From: MnTg04 sp964568075
GTDB taxonomy: Bacteria > Pseudomonadota > Gammaproteobacteria > Steroidobacterales > MnTg04
Direction of reading: 5' to 3'
DNA: 64,000 nucleotides
NCBI GenBank assembly: GCA_964568075.1
Contig: CAZMOM010000003.1
Location: forward strand, 97,377 to 161,376
In this document: positions 33,646 through 43,669 of the stretch, one piece after another
Layout: every line of letters begins with the position of its first letter
Position numbering within the stretch: position 1 is the first letter of the stretch
Translations under genes and position numbers: made by a program
Notes under the pieces: generated by a model
Seen by the model: the letters and a program-made list of their open reading frames with translations, nothing else
Told to the model about the DNA's origin: nothing
Databases searched by the model: none

Positions 33646-36600
33646 CTAGATGCTGAGTTTCCGAATTTCCTGCAAGGCGACCGACAAAGTTGCGAAATCC
33701 AGATCGCCAGTCGCCCGCATGTCAGCCAGCGTTTGATTCGCGTGCGCTATCTGAGACTGGTGGCGAGCCAGCCAGGTGCTGACCCGGTCTGCCGGTTTTG
33801 TCCCCCGGTGATGGGCAATGGCCTGTTCCGTCAGCGTCGCCTGCAAATGATAAAGATTGTCCCGGAGCGTGCCCCGGGCAATCGCCTGCCAGCGGCCTTC
33901 CACGCGAAGGTTTTCGATCTGTTCCCTGATCCAGTCAAGCGAAAGGCCCCGCCCGATATCGAAATAAATGCTGGCGACAAACTCTACATCCACATTCTTT
34001 TTGTGCGCGACCTCGGTGATGTCGAGTACCGAATACAGCGCATTAAGACCCGCCATGTAGCGAGCGATGGATTGTGGGACGCCAATATCCTGATACAGCT
34101 GGGACGATTCCTGGTAGCGGCGCAGTTCATTGCCGCCCAATAACTTGTTCATCTTGCGGGCCACCGTGCGTGCCCCCGGCTTGCCTCGCGACACCAGGGC
34201 CTCGATATCCAGCCTGTCCGAGTGATGTGCCAGCAGCCAGTGTGTCGCGTGTCGCAACATTCGCGAAATCTGAAACATCATCGAGTACTGAACGTTGGCA
34301 TGTACCTGGTTATCGAGAGCTTCAATCTGTTCCCAGACTTTTCTCGCATCAAAGATTTCCCTCACGATGGCATAAGAGCGCGCGACCGACGCTGCATCGG
34401 CACCGGTGTCTTCCTGGGTTCTTTGGAAAAACACCGGGCCCATTCGGTTGATGACGCCATTGGTAACAACGGTCGCGATAATTTCCCGGCTCAGACGGTG
34501 TTGGGACATGACATCGCTGTAATGGCGCTGCAACGGCTTCGGGAAATAACGCTGCAGTTCCCTGGCCATAAATGGGTCTTCAGGGACATCCGATTCCATT
34601 AGCTGCTGGCACAGTGAAATCTTGCTGTAACTGAGCAGGACGGCCAGTTCGGGACGAGTGAACCCCTTGTTCGCTTTGCGACGCTCGCTGATTTCCTCAT
34701 CCGATGGCAGGAATTCGAGTTCCCGGTCGAGTTCACCGGTCCGTTCCATGGCGACCAGCACGCGTGCATGTTCGTTGAGCCGCTCGGTCGCATGCGACTC
34801 CATCATGCTGATGGCCTGGGTTTGCAGGTAATTGTTTCGCAGTACCAGGGTCGACACTTCGTCCGTCATCGCCGCCAGCAACCTGTCTCTGCGGCTCCCG
34901 GTCAGCGGACGGGTTTGCTTGACGAGATTGAGCAGTATCTTGATATTGACTTCGCGGTCGGAGGTATCCACACCCGCAGAGTTATCGATAAAATCGGTGT
35001 TTATTCTGCCATCAGCAAGCGCATATTCGATCCGCCCGAGCTGCGTCAGGCCGAGGTTGCCACCTTCACCGATCACCGCACACCGGAGTTCATTCGCATT
35101 TACGCGTAGCGCGTCATTGGCTCGGTCCCCAACCGCCGCGTTGCTTTCGGTACTGGCCTTGACATAGGTTCCGATGCCGCCGTTCCAGAGAAGATCGACC
35201 TGCATTTTCAAAATGTTCCGGATCAGCTCTTGAGGCGTCATGCGGAGTTCTTCGATACCCAACATCGCCCTGATTTCATCGCTGATTGGAATGGACTTGT
35301 CGCTGCGGGAGAAAACACCGCCGCCTTCTGATATTAAATCCCGGTCATAGTCGGCCCAGCTTGATCGCGGAAGATCAAACAGTCTTTGCCTTTCCTCGAA
35401 ACCGCGCTCGGCGTCCGGGTTCGGGTCAAGGAAAATATGCAGATGATTGAATGCGGCCTGCAGGCGGATATGGCGGGACAGCAGCATGCCGTTGCCAAAC
35501 ACGTCGCCGGCCATATCGCCGATCCCGACCACGGTAAAATCGTGATTCTGGATGTCGATTCCGATTTCGCGGAAGTGTCTTTTGACCGCCTCCCAGGCGC
35601 CTTTGGCGGTGATCCCCATGCGTTTGTGGTCGTACCCTGCAGAACCGCCCGATGCAAACGCGTCGCCCAGCCAGAATTGGTATTCCTCGGCCACCGAGTT
35701 GGCAATATCGGAAAAGGTCGCGGTTCCCTTGTCCGCCGCGACCACGAGGTAGGGATCGCCCTCATCGTGGCGAACGACCCGATCAGGCGCGACTGATTTC
35801 CCTGCGACCAGATTATCAGTGAGATCCAGCAGGCCTTTGATCAGTATCTTGTAACACTCGATCACTTCCTGCTGTATTTCTTCGCGGGTCCCGTCGGGCA
35901 GCTGCTTGCAGACAAAACCGCCTTTCGCGCCCGCCGGAACGATAAGCGTATTCTTTACTGTCTGTGCCTTCATCAGGCCCAGGATTTCAGTCCGGAAGTC
36001 TTCCTGGCGGTCCGACCAGCGCAGGCCGCCACGGGCGACTTTACCGCCTCTCAGGTGCACGCCTTCAACCCTCGGCGAATAAACGAATATTTCAAACTTC
36101 GGTCGCGGCAGAGGCAGTTCCGGGATTTTCTGCGGGTCCAGTTTGAACGAAATATAGGACTTCGAATTACCCGCTGCATCCCGCTGGTAAAAATTGGTAC
36201 GCAGGGTTGCATTGATTACCCGGAGATACGCGCGCAGTATTCGATCTTCGTCCTGGCTCAGGACCTCATCCAGCGCCTGGCGAATTTTTGCGGTGATTCC
36301 TGCCACTTCCTTGTTTCGCCTCACCCTGCCGATCCCCGGCTTGTTCCGGGTCGTAAACAGGCTGACCAACATCTGCGCAATTTTGACGTGCTTGTAAAGC
36401 GCCTGTTCCATGTATTTCTGACTGAACGGCAAACCGGTCTGCAGCAGGTAGCGGCAATAGGCACGGAGTACGGCGACCTCTCTCCATGGGAGCCGGCCAA
36501 CCAGAACAAGACGATTAAAACCGTCATTTTCAGTATTTCCGAGCCAGGTATTGGCAAAAGAATCCTGGAAAATATCGTTGACTTCAGCCGGGGCCAGCAT

Positions 36601-38460
36601 TTCGGACTCAAAAACCATTTGGAAGTCCTGAATCCAGATGTGTTTGCCGTTCTTCAGCGATACGAGATAAGGCTGCTCTGATATCACCTTGAGTCCCATA
36701 TTTTCGAGCATGGGCAACACATCGGAAATCGGGATCGGGTGATCGCAGTGAAATAGCTTGAAGCGCAGCTGGTTTTCCTCGAAGAACGGCGGCCGGTAAA
36801 GACTCATCCTCAGTCTGCTGGAATCGTCTGACAATGCGGCCAGGCGTTCGATATCGAAAGTCGCCTCACGTGGCGTCACGTCTTCTTTGTAAGCGACCGG
36901 AAATTGCTGACTATAAGCATGCTTCAACTGCAGGCCGCGAGCCTCACCAAATCTCTCGATCAGAATTTCCTGCAAATGATCTTCCCAGGATCGCACCGCG
37001 TCGATAATTTCGTTTTCGATTCCGATAATCGAAACCTTGGGCTTGGAACCCGGTTTAATTCTGACGATAGTGTGCACGCGCGCCAGGTTTGATTCGGATA
37101 ATTGAACCGTCGACTCAAGCGATTTGCCGTCGAACGCACGCAGCAGAATTCTTTCTATGCGCAGGCGAATCTGAGTGCTGTACTGGTCTCGAGGCACAAA
37201 CACCAGACAGCTGAAAAATCGCCTGAACGCATCCCGGCGAATGAACAATTTGATGCGCTGTCTTTCCTGCAGGTTGTAAACGCCGATGCTTGTGCGAATC
37301 AGGTCCGGCACCGAGCTCTGGAAAAGCTCGTCTCGTGGATATGTATCGAGGATATGTTGCAGGGCTTTAGCCCCGTGACTGTGCGCCGGCAGACCGGAAA
37401 GAGCCATTACCTGCTCAACTTTATGGCGCAAAACAGGGATTTCAGTGGGGCTGCGATTGTAGGCCGTCGAAGTAAACAGGCCGAGGAATCGCTTTTCACC
37501 GACCACCTTGCCGGCCGAAAAAATCTTGACGCCAACATAGTCGAGGTAACTGTTGCGATGCACAGTCGAAAGGGAATTGGCCTTGGTTATCAGCAACAGG
37601 TCTTTTGATCTGGCCTGACGACGCATGTCCTTATCCAGCATGACCACTTTATTGTCCCTGGGCTTGCCGCGCAAAATACCGAGACCAGTGTTCGGCACAA
37701 CATGTAGCTCATCTTGTTCCTCGCCCTTGATCAGCTTGTACTCGCGATAACCCAGAAAGGTAAAATGGTCTTCCGCCATCCACTTGAGAAAGTCCTTTCC
37801 TTCAGCGACGACCCGCTCATCCAGCCGCAAGGATTTAGCGTCCAGTTCGTCACGAATGGCCAGCGCTTTGTCGCGCATGGCCGGCCAATCTTCGACCGCG
37901 TTGCGCACATCACCCAGACTCCGCAGCAGCGACTTCTCCAGCCCGGCAAATTCCTCTTCGCGGGTGCTGCGATCGATGTCGATGCGCATGAATGACTCAT
38001 TATCGCCGCCGATTTTTTTCGTCGCATGCCTGCCGATTTTCTGCAGCATCCCCTTCTTGTCCCGCAGCACGGAAAAGGTCGGATGGATGGTCAGGTGAAT
38101 GGCGTATCCGGAACGGTGAATGACCAGACCGGTTGAATCAACCAGGAACGGCATATTGTCATTGACGATTTCGACTATGGTATGAGTCGATGTCCAGCCA
38201 TCGGTTTTTTTGCTCGGGTTATAGACTCGTATTTTCGCTGTTCCTGGTGACCGCTCTGCGGCCAGCGCCAGGTGACACATTGCCGCCCCAGCAAGATCCG
38301 CGGGGCTTCTTTTACGCAGGTCCTCAATAGCAACGTTTTTGTAGTAGCGACCGACAAAATCAGCGATATCGACGCCCGCTTCGAGCGCACCGAACTTCTC
38401 GGCGTGAGAAATTATTTTGCTGACGAAACGACTCCGCGAATCGGAGGGTCTACGTTGCAT
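33646..38460 (-). CDS. gdhB: NAD-specific glutamate dehydrogenase, GDH180 type
   Basis: About 1604 residues from ATG 38460 (a GTG at 38502 would add 14). This is the very large class of NAD+-dependent glutamate dehydrogenases, which oxidise glutamate to 2-oxoglutarate and ammonia. The long N-terminal part with ACT-like regulatory segments (MPFLVDSTGLVIHRSGYAIH) spans roughly half the chain. The catalytic core shows KVARGGLRWSDRQEDFRTEI, VPAGAKGGFVCKQLP with the catalytic Lys, and GIGDMAGDVFGNGML. The ~360-residue C-terminal domain is typical. It fits an amino-acid-catabolic neighbourhood. No strong Shine-Dalgarno supports either start. Confidence 0.95.
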   Translation of the reverse strand: MQRRPSDSRSRFVSKIISHAEKFGALEAGVDIADFVGRYYKNVAIEDLRKRSPADLAGAAMCHLALAAERSPGTAKIRVYNPSKKTDGWTSTHTIVEIVNDNMPFLVDSTGLVIHRSGYAIHLTIHPTFSVLRDKKGMLQKIGRHATKKIGGDNESFMRIDIDRSTREEEFAGLEKSLLRSLGDVRNAVEDWPAMRDKALAIRDELDAKSLRLDERVVAEGKDFLKWMAEDHFTFLGYREYKLIKGEEQDELHVVPNTGLGILRGKPRDNKVVMLDKDMRRQARSKDLLLITKANSLSTVHRNSYLDYVGVKIFSAGKVVGEKRFLGLFTSTAYNRSPTEIPVLRHKVEQVMALSGLPAHSHGAKALQHILDTYPRDELFQSSVPDLIRTSIGVYNLQERQRIKLFIRRDAFRRFFSCLVFVPRDQYSTQIRLRIERILLRAFDGKSLESTVQLSESNLARVHTIVRIKPGSKPKVSIIGIENEIIDAVRSWEDHLQEILIERFGEARGLQLKHAYSQQFPVAYKEDVTPREATFDIERLAALSDDSSRLRMSLYRPPFFEENQLRFKLFHCDHPIPISDVLPMLENMGLKVISEQPYLVSLKNGKHIWIQDFQMVFESEMLAPAEVNDIFQDSFANTWLGNTENDGFNRLVLVGRLPWREVAVLRAYCRYLLQTGLPFSQKYMEQALYKHVKIAQMLVSLFTTRNKPGIGRVRRNKEVAGITAKIRQALDEVLSQDEDRILRAYLRVINATLRTNFYQRDAAGNSKSYISFKLDPQKIPELPLPRPKFEIFVYSPRVEGVHLRGGKVARGGLRWSDRQEDFRTEILGLMKAQTVKNTLIVPAGAKGGFVCKQLPDGTREEIQQEVIECYKILIKGLLDLTDNLVAGKSVAPDRVVRHDEGDPYLVVAADKGTATFSDIANSVAEEYQFWLGDAFASGGSAGYDHKRMGITAKGAWEAVKRHFREIGIDIQNHDFTVVGIGDMAGDVFGNGMLLSRHIRLQAAFNHLHIFLDPNPDAERGFEERQRLFDLPRSSWADYDRDLISEGGGVFSRSDKSIPISDEIRAMLGIEELRMTPQELIRNILKMQVDLLWNGGIGTYVKASTESNAAVGDRANDALRVNANELRCAVIGEGGNLGLTQLGRIEYALADGRINTDFIDNSAGVDTSDREVNIKILLNLVKQTRPLTGSRRDRLLAAMTDEVSTLVLRNNYLQTQAISMMESHATERLNEHARVLVAMERTGELDRELEFLPSDEEISERRKANKGFTRPELAVLLSYSKISLCQQLMESDVPEDPFMARELQRYFPKPLQRHYSDVMSQHRLSREIIATVVTNGVINRMGPVFFQRTQEDTGADAASVARSYAIVREIFDARKVWEQIEALDNQVHANVQYSMMFQISRMLRHATHWLLAHHSDRLDIEALVSRGKPGARTVARKMNKLLGGNELRRYQESSQLYQDIGVPQSIARYMAGLNALYSVLDITEVAHKKNVDVEFVASIYFDIGRGLSLDWIREQIENLRVEGRWQAIARGTLRDNLYHLQATLTEQAIAHHRGTKPADRVSTWLARHQSQIAHANQTLADMRATGDLDFATLSVALQEIRKLSI

Positions 38461-38502
38461 GACTGATGTCCGAAGTGCTAACGGCGAGGCAATTCTAAAC
38501 AC

Positions 38503-38753
38503 ATATCCGGCCGGGCAAAAGCCATATTTCCAAAACTGTGAAGTGGGTCCACCGGCGCCACTCGGGGCATATCGGCGGTCGTTCAGGATGATTCGAAAGT
38601 CGGCGTCCGGCCGGATTCATCCTGGTAGCTGACTCTCCTGTGGCAACGGCGGCGGGAGGCTTGCAACCGGACTTCTGTCGCGCTTCCCTAAAGCGCGAAC
38701 CCGGCGCGAGTAGCGCGCATCGGTAGACCTAAATCGGTTTAATAAACAATAAG
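38503..38753. other. intergenic region between E2 and glutamate dehydrogenase genes
   Basis: These 251 bases contain no supported gene. The part next to 38503 should carry the promoter of the leftward dehydrogenase gene. An AT-rich run (GGTTTAATAAACAATAAG, about 38737-38754) follows the E2 stop in its direction of transcription, without a clear hairpin. Confidence 0.4.
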
Positions 38754-39956
38754 TTACTCTTCATCTGCAAGATCGGAAATGACCGCGGCGAGGAAACGAC
38801 AGGCCTCGCCACCCGTTATGCAGCGATGATCAAAAGTCAGCGACAGCGGAATCCGCCGATGGACTTCGACGCCGCCCATCACTGCTACCACGTCGTGGCG
38901 TATGCCGCCCGTACCCAGTATCGCGACAGCCGGCGGAATCACGACCGGCGTCGCGTAGCGACCCGCCAGCATGCCGAAATTAGACAGCGTAATCGTGTAA
39001 TCCCGCATATCGGCCGGCGAAACCGTCCGCTCGTGCGTGGCTTTCTTGATCAGATCGATATCGGCACGCAATTCGACCGCGCTTTTTTTGGCGACATCGC
39101 GCACCACGGGGACGATCAACCCGTCGGGCGTGTCTACCGCCATCGCGATATCGACCCGCTCGTGCATTTCGCGGCTCACGTTTTCACCATCGTAAAAAGC
39201 GTTCAGACCGGGTTCCGCACGGCAACCTGCCGCCATGGCCCGCAGGACTCGAACCGTGATGTCATTTTTTCTGAGCCACCCGTGAATATCCGCATCATCG
39301 AAGATGGTACAGGGCGAAACTTCGTCCCTCGCCTGCGCCATGCTTTTAGCCATAGCCCTGCGCGGGCCGCGCAGCGGTTCCGGTTTGCCCGGCACGACTC
39401 GCTTGCGGGGTGCTGCCGGTCGTGTCGCAGCCGGCGCCGGTTGCGCTGCCTGGCGGACGTCCTCGGCAGTGACCTGACCGAATTTCCCGGAGGCCGGGAC
39501 CGCGGCGAGATCCAAACCCATTTTTTTGGCCAGCGCGCGGGTCGCCGGGGCAGCCTTGACGCGGGTTTTGCCCCCCTTTTTCCTGCCGCCAGCGATGGCT
39601 GTTTCGACGACCACTTCGTTGCTGGTCGGCATGTTGCCGACGACGGTGCCGGTGTCGTCAGCAGCGGTTTCTTTGGCCGCTGGTTTGCCGGCCGAGTCTT
39701 CCGTTGATTCCGCGGTTTCGCCTTCGAGCCTAAAATCGACCAGCGGTTTGCCGGTTTTCACGATATCGCCATCGGCGGCATATAATTTCATGACCGTACC
39801 GGTGTAAGGAGACGGTACGTCAACGATCGCCTTGGCAGTTTCAACCGAGACCAGAGGCTCATCCACGTTGACCTGATCGCCTTCCCTGACGTGCCAGGAA
39901 ATGATTTCAGCTTCCGGCAGACCCTCACCCAGATCGGGCAACACGAACGTTTTCAT
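38754..39956 (-). CDS. bkdB: 2-oxoacid dehydrogenase E2 (dihydrolipoamide acyltransferase), branched-chain type
   Basis: A 400-residue acyltransferase core of a 2-oxoacid dehydrogenase complex. It has one N-terminal lipoyl domain (LVSVETAKAIVDVPSP, Lys carrying lipoate), a long Ala/Glu linker, a peripheral-subunit-binding domain (ATRALAKKMGLDLAAVPAS) and the catalytic domain with SLTFDHRCITGGEACRFL, where His/Asp of DHR act. The partner genes are E1 beta and E1 alpha with overlaps, and the leucine degradation operon in the same window favours branched-chain oxoacids over pyruvate. Substrate choice remains an inference. No E3 gene is present. Confidence 0.88.
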   Translation of the reverse strand: MKTFVLPDLGEGLPEAEIISWHVREGDQVNVDEPLVSVETAKAIVDVPSPYTGTVMKLYAADGDIVKTGKPLVDFRLEGETAESTEDSAGKPAAKETAADDTGTVVGNMPTSNEVVVETAIAGGRKKGGKTRVKAAPATRALAKKMGLDLAAVPASGKFGQVTAEDVRQAAQPAPAATRPAAPRKRVVPGKPEPLRGPRRAMAKSMAQARDEVSPCTIFDDADIHGWLRKNDITVRVLRAMAAGCRAEPGLNAFYDGENVSREMHERVDIAMAVDTPDGLIVPVVRDVAKKSAVELRADIDLIKKATHERTVSPADMRDYTITLSNFGMLAGRYATPVVIPPAVAILGTGGIRHDVVAVMGGVEVHRRIPLSLTFDHRCITGGEACRFLAAVISDLADEE

Positions 39957-39998
39957 AGCTTTTCCCTGGTATCCGGTTCGTCTTTATGCCGCACCACA

Positions 39999-40976
39999 TT
40001 ATTCTTCTAATGTTTCCCTGCATGCATCGACAATTCTCTCGACGCACGGCAGGTAATCATACTCAAGGCGGAACAGCGGCATGACCGTATCGAACCCGGT
40101 GACCCGTTTTATGGGGGCTTTCAGGTCGTACAATCCTTTGTCGGCAACCTCAGCCGCAATTTCCGCTCCGACGCCGCAGTTCCTGGCCGCTTCGTGGACA
40201 ATAACCAGACGGCCCGTTTTTTCGACGGATTCGAGTATCGTGTCGATATCCAGCGGGCTGATCGTCGCGACATCAATAACTTCTGCGCTGATCCCGTCAC
40301 CGGCGAGCGAGTCCGCTGCCTTGAGCGTTTCGTGAATCATCGCACCCCAGGTGACCAGCGTTGCATCTTCGCCTTCGCGCAGGATATAGCAAACATCGAG
40401 CGGCAGTGCCTGACCATTATCCGCCACTTCGTGTTTTACCATCCGGTATATTCTTTTCGGTTCCAGGAAAACGACCGGATCGGGGCAACGAATACTGGCG
40501 AGCAGCAGGCCATACGCACGGGTCGGTGACGATGGGATGACGACTCGAATACCGGGCATATGCGCAAATATCGCCTCGGTGCTTTCAGAATGGTGTTCCG
40601 GAGCATGGATGCCGCCGCCAAAAGGTGCGCGCAATACCATCGGGCAGGTCAGACGGCCGCGGGTGCGGTGGCGCATACGACCGGCGTGACTGATCATCTG
40701 GTCAACGACCGGGTAGATAAACCCCATAAACTGAATTTCGGCGACCGGTTTCAGGCCCTGTGCGGCCATGCCGACCGAGACACCCGCCAGGAGATTCTCC
40801 GCGAGCGGCGTATCCATGACCCGGTCCGCGCCAAACTTTTCTTGCAGTCCCGCAGTTGCGCGAAAGACACCTCCGTTGACGCCGACGTCTTCGCCCAGGA
40901 TCATGACGCTGTCGTCATGTTCCATTTCCCAGGCCAATGCCATGGTTATAGCTTCGATCAGGGCGACTTTGGCCAT
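39999..40976 (-). CDS. bkdA2: 2-oxoacid dehydrogenase E1 beta subunit
   Basis: 325 residues, the usual length for the beta chain of the heterotetrameric thiamine diphosphate-dependent E1. Characteristic parts are ALAWEMEHDDSVMILGEDVG (conserved Glu near the thiazolium), PLAENLLAGVSVGMAAQGLKPVAEIQF and the C-terminal transketolase domain VDVATISPLDIDTILESVEKTG. Its ATG overlaps the E1 alpha stop by one base (TGATG), ensuring stoichiometric translation. There are 42 bp to the E2 start. Confidence 0.93.
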   Translation of the reverse strand: MAKVALIEAITMALAWEMEHDDSVMILGEDVGVNGGVFRATAGLQEKFGADRVMDTPLAENLLAGVSVGMAAQGLKPVAEIQFMGFIYPVVDQMISHAGRMRHRTRGRLTCPMVLRAPFGGGIHAPEHHSESTEAIFAHMPGIRVVIPSSPTRAYGLLLASIRCPDPVVFLEPKRIYRMVKHEVADNGQALPLDVCYILREGEDATLVTWGAMIHETLKAADSLAGDGISAEVIDVATISPLDIDTILESVEKTGRLVIVHEAARNCGVGAEIAAEVADKGLYDLKAPIKRVTGFDTVMPLFRLEYDYLPCVERIVDACRETLEE

Positions 40977-42055
40977 CAGTGGCCACTCTTGCCGAAATAG
41001 CGCGCGGCGGTTTCACGTTGTTCTGCAAACGCTTCCGGCAGCTCCGCGTAAAGATGGTCAAACATCGATTCCGGCGTGTTCTTAGGCGTGTTCAGATATT
41101 CTTCGACGGCTTCGTCGACCTGGCGTGCGCATTCTTTCTCCCAGGCTTTTTCTTTTTTGTCATCCCAGCCGCCTGTGCTGGCCAGGTATTTGCGAATGCG
41201 GATCATCGGCTCAAGTTTCCAGGCCTCATCCACTTCTTTCTGATCCCGGTAGCGGCTCGCGTCATCCGCAGTCGTGTGGTCACTTAATCGATAGGTCATG
41301 GCCTCGATCAGGGTCGGTCCATCTCCGTTGCGGGCACGTTCCAGCGCCTGCGACACGACATGACGAACTGCAACGATGTCATTGCCATCCACCTGTATGC
41401 CCGGGATTCCCGCGGCGATCGCTTTTTGTGCCAGCGTTTCACAAGCCGTCTGCAGATGCAGGGGCACCGATATCGCCCACTTGTTGTTAACGGTCAAAAA
41501 CACGACGGGCAGCTTGCGAACGCCTGCAAAATTCATCGCCTCGTAAAATGCACCTTCGGACGTGCCACCGTCGCCGATCACGGCTACCGCGCAACGTTTT
41601 TCGCCCCGCAGCTTGAAGGCGTTGGCTGCACCGGCGGCATGCATATATTGCGTTCCGATAGGCACGCACCAGGCGAAATCGTGAGGTGCATCCTGGTAAT
41701 CGTTGCCACGCTCATCGCCGCCCCAGTAAAGAAGGACATCCGACATTCGTACACCGCGCCAGAATTGAATTCCATATTCACGGTACATTGGCGCCAGGCA
41801 ATCTTCCGGCCTCATGGCAGCACCGATTCCCACGTGGGTCGCTTCATGTCCGAGGCTGGAAGCATAGGTTCCCAGCTTCCCGGTTCGCTGTAAATTGACC
41901 GCTTTGGTATCAAAAGCTCTGGTAAGAACCATCATCTTGTACATCTTGAGCATGTCGTCCTGGTCGCTGGCGAAATCCGGTAAATCGCCCTGTGGTTTTC
42001 CATCCGGGTCTAAAAACCGGACATACTCGATACTGAATTTGGCAATCGTTTTCAA
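40976..42055 (-). CDS. bkdA1: 2-oxoacid dehydrogenase E1 alpha subunit, branched-chain type
   Basis: About 359 residues from TTG 42055, chosen because GAGGAA sits six to seven bases upstream and the protein then begins KTIAKFSIEYVRFLDPDGK, as expected; the open frame to 42088 runs through a hairpin. The thiamine diphosphate motif GDGGTSEGAFYEAMNFAGV is intact. The serine-containing loop YRLSDHTTADDASRYRD resembles the branched-chain alpha chain. With E1 beta it decarboxylates 2-oxoisocaproate and relatives and acylates lipoyl-E2. Confidence 0.92.
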   Translation of the reverse strand: MKTIAKFSIEYVRFLDPDGKPQGDLPDFASDQDDMLKMYKMMVLTRAFDTKAVNLQRTGKLGTYASSLGHEATHVGIGAAMRPEDCLAPMYREYGIQFWRGVRMSDVLLYWGGDERGNDYQDAPHDFAWCVPIGTQYMHAAGAANAFKLRGEKRCAVAVIGDGGTSEGAFYEAMNFAGVRKLPVVFLTVNNKWAISVPLHLQTACETLAQKAIAAGIPGIQVDGNDIVAVRHVVSQALERARNGDGPTLIEAMTYRLSDHTTADDASRYRDQKEVDEAWKLEPMIRIRKYLASTGGWDDKKEKAWEKECARQVDEAVEEYLNTPKNTPESMFDHLYAELPEAFAEQRETAARYFGKSGH

Positions 42056-42074
42056 GTCGGTTCCTCGTAACGAA

Positions 42075-42101
42075 CGCCGGGCCCCCAAAGGAGGCCCGGC
42101 G
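42075..42101 (-). promoter_or_regulatory. GC-rich hairpin in the leader of the E1 alpha gene
   Basis: A perfect 9-bp stem CGCCGGGCC/GGCCCGGCG with a 9-base loop lies 20 bases before the TTG start. No T run follows, so it is not a classic terminator. It could slow initiation or protect the mRNA end. Confidence 0.4.
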
Positions 42102-42311
42102 CAGCATCATTCTATCCCGGGCAGGCGCCTGGCCAGTTTTGGCTGCCAGGTGGCACCACGGCGCGGCATTATACAACAAAGGGCTGATCATTGAGATTGA
42201 CAACGCCGACCGGCAGATGGCGCATCGCAGCAGATTCCCGCGCGAACCGGTGATAGAATCAAATCGCCGCGTCGAGTGAGGACGTACAACGACAGGCTGG
42301 AGAGAAACACG

Positions 42312-43148
42312 ATGGGTCGCCGAGAACTTGAAGAAGGTATCCATAAGGATCTGGCCGGCCAGACCACTTACGGCGGCTACCTGGGACTGGACAAGATTCT
42401 GAATGCCCAGCACCCGTTGTCCAGCCCTGCCCACCACGACGAAATGCTTTTTATCATTCAGCACCAGACATCGGAATTGTGGATGAAACTGATGCTGCAT
42501 GAACTGGAAGCGGCGATCAAGTTTATTCAACGCGACAAGCTCGATCGTTGTTCTAAAATTCTCAGTCGTGTGAAAAGCGTTCAACAGCAATTGTTCAATC
42601 AATGGGCTGTGCTTGAAACCCTGACGCCCAGCGAGTATCTGCAATTCAGAGATGCATTGGGTCACGCTTCCGGATTCCAGTCGCACCAGTTTCGTAAGCT
42701 GGAATTCCTGCTCGGCAACAAAGAGAGCGACTACCTGGAGGTATTTGCTCACGACAGGAAACAGCAGGCAGAACTCGAGCGGGTGCTACACAATCCAAGC
42801 CTCTATGAAGAGTTTTTACGCTACCTCAAACGCCAGGGGTTTGCTTTGCCGGATGAGGTCAGTGACCGTGACTGGTCTGTTCCACGCAAGCCACACCCGC
42901 AGGTCGTCGCTGCGTTTGCGATTATCTACACCGACCCGCAAAAGTATTGGGATGCCTACGAAATGGCTGAAAAACTGGTAGATCTGGAAGAGAACTTTCA
43001 GCTCTGGCGGTTTCGCCACATTAAGACCGTGGAAAGAATTATTGGCTACCGAAAGGGTACCGGCGGTTCATCGGGCGTGGCCTTTCTGCGCAAAGGTCTC
43101 GAGCAGCGCCTTTTCCCTGAACTTATGGATGTTCGCACCGAACTTTGA
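42312..43148 (+). CDS. kynA: tryptophan 2,3-dioxygenase
   Basis: Start at ATG 42312, after GGAGAG, gives 278 residues. This heme enzyme opens the indole ring of tryptophan to N-formylkynurenine. Conserved blocks are TYGGYLGLDKILNAQHPLS, DEMLFIIQHQTSELWMKL (substrate-side residues), ASGFQSHQFRKLEFLLGN, and WRFRHIKTVERIIGYRKGTGGSSG, which contains the proximal heme His. No other kynurenine genes are adjacent. The stop abuts the stop of the convergent MarR gene with no spacer. Confidence 0.96.
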   Translation: MGRRELEEGIHKDLAGQTTYGGYLGLDKILNAQHPLSSPAHHDEMLFIIQHQTSELWMKLMLHELEAAIKFIQRDKLDRCSKILSRVKSVQQQLFNQWAVLETLTPSEYLQFRDALGHASGFQSHQFRKLEFLLGNKESDYLEVFAHDRKQQAELERVLHNPSLYEEFLRYLKRQGFALPDEVSDRDWSVPRKPHPQVVAAFAIIYTDPQKYWDAYEMAEKLVDLEENFQLWRFRHIKTVERIIGYRKGTGGSSGVAFLRKGLEQRLFPELMDVRTEL

Positions 43149-43622
43149 TCAGTTGGTTTTTCCCAATGCCCTGGCGCGGCGCTGCAGATTATCGAGGATG
43201 GCCGATAATTTTTCCTGGTCGTCTGCGCCGAGACAGTCGAGCAGCCGCTCCTCATAATTCCTGGCCAGCGGTGATATCTTGGCGAAGAGACGTTTGCCAT
43301 CGCTGGTGAGGATCAAGACGGAACGACGTTTGTCATTTTTGGCGACGCTCTTTTCCAGACGGCCGCTGCTGATCAATCGGGCCACCGCGCGGCTGACTGC
43401 GACTTTGTCCATCGCGGTTTTGTTTGCCAATTCAGCGGCCGAAAGGCCCGGGAACTGACCCAGTACGGCGATGATTCGCCATTCCCTGATGCTCAGACCA
43501 AAGCGGCTGAAATAGACATCCGAGATACCGCGGCTGACCATATTCGATAGCACTGACAGGCGATAGGGAAGAAAATTCTCTAATTTCAATGGCTGGGGGT
43601 TATCGAAGTCGCTGGCATTCAT
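43149..43622 (-). CDS. MarR family transcriptional regulator, probable repressor of the tyrosine operon
   Basis: A 157-residue winged-helix protein. LSIREWRIIAVLGQFPGLSAAELANKTAMDKVAVSRAVARLISSGRLEK is the DNA-binding domain, followed by the wing (VAKNDKRRSVLILTSDGKRLF) and a dimerisation helix. It is divergent from hppD, with 145 bp between starts, and a palindrome overlapping the hppD promoter is a good candidate operator. By analogy with tyrosine-pathway regulators it may respond to a pathway intermediate. The effector is not deducible. Confidence 0.88.
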   Translation of the reverse strand: MNASDFDNPQPLKLENFLPYRLSVLSNMVSRGISDVYFSRFGLSIREWRIIAVLGQFPGLSAAELANKTAMDKVAVSRAVARLISSGRLEKSVAKNDKRRSVLILTSDGKRLFAKISPLARNYEERLLDCLGADDQEKLSAILDNLQRRARALGKTN

Positions 43623-43624
43623 GC

Positions 43625-43652
43625 TTGGCCTATAGGGGTCACATGCTATAAT
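43625..43652 (+). promoter_or_regulatory. sigma-70 promoter of the hppD operon
   Basis: TTGGCC (43625-43630) and a consensus TATAAT (43647-43652) are separated by 16 bp, pointing to hppD. The -35 box begins three bases after the marR start codon. Confidence 0.65.
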
Positions 43653-43669
43653 AGTTGCATCTGTAACTA
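43652..43669. promoter_or_regulatory. MarR-type operator palindrome
   Basis: TAGTTGC and GTAACTA form an inverted repeat with one mismatch and a 4-base spacer. It starts on the last base of the -10 box and covers the expected start site, so binding would block transcription of hppD-hmgA. Confidence 0.6.
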
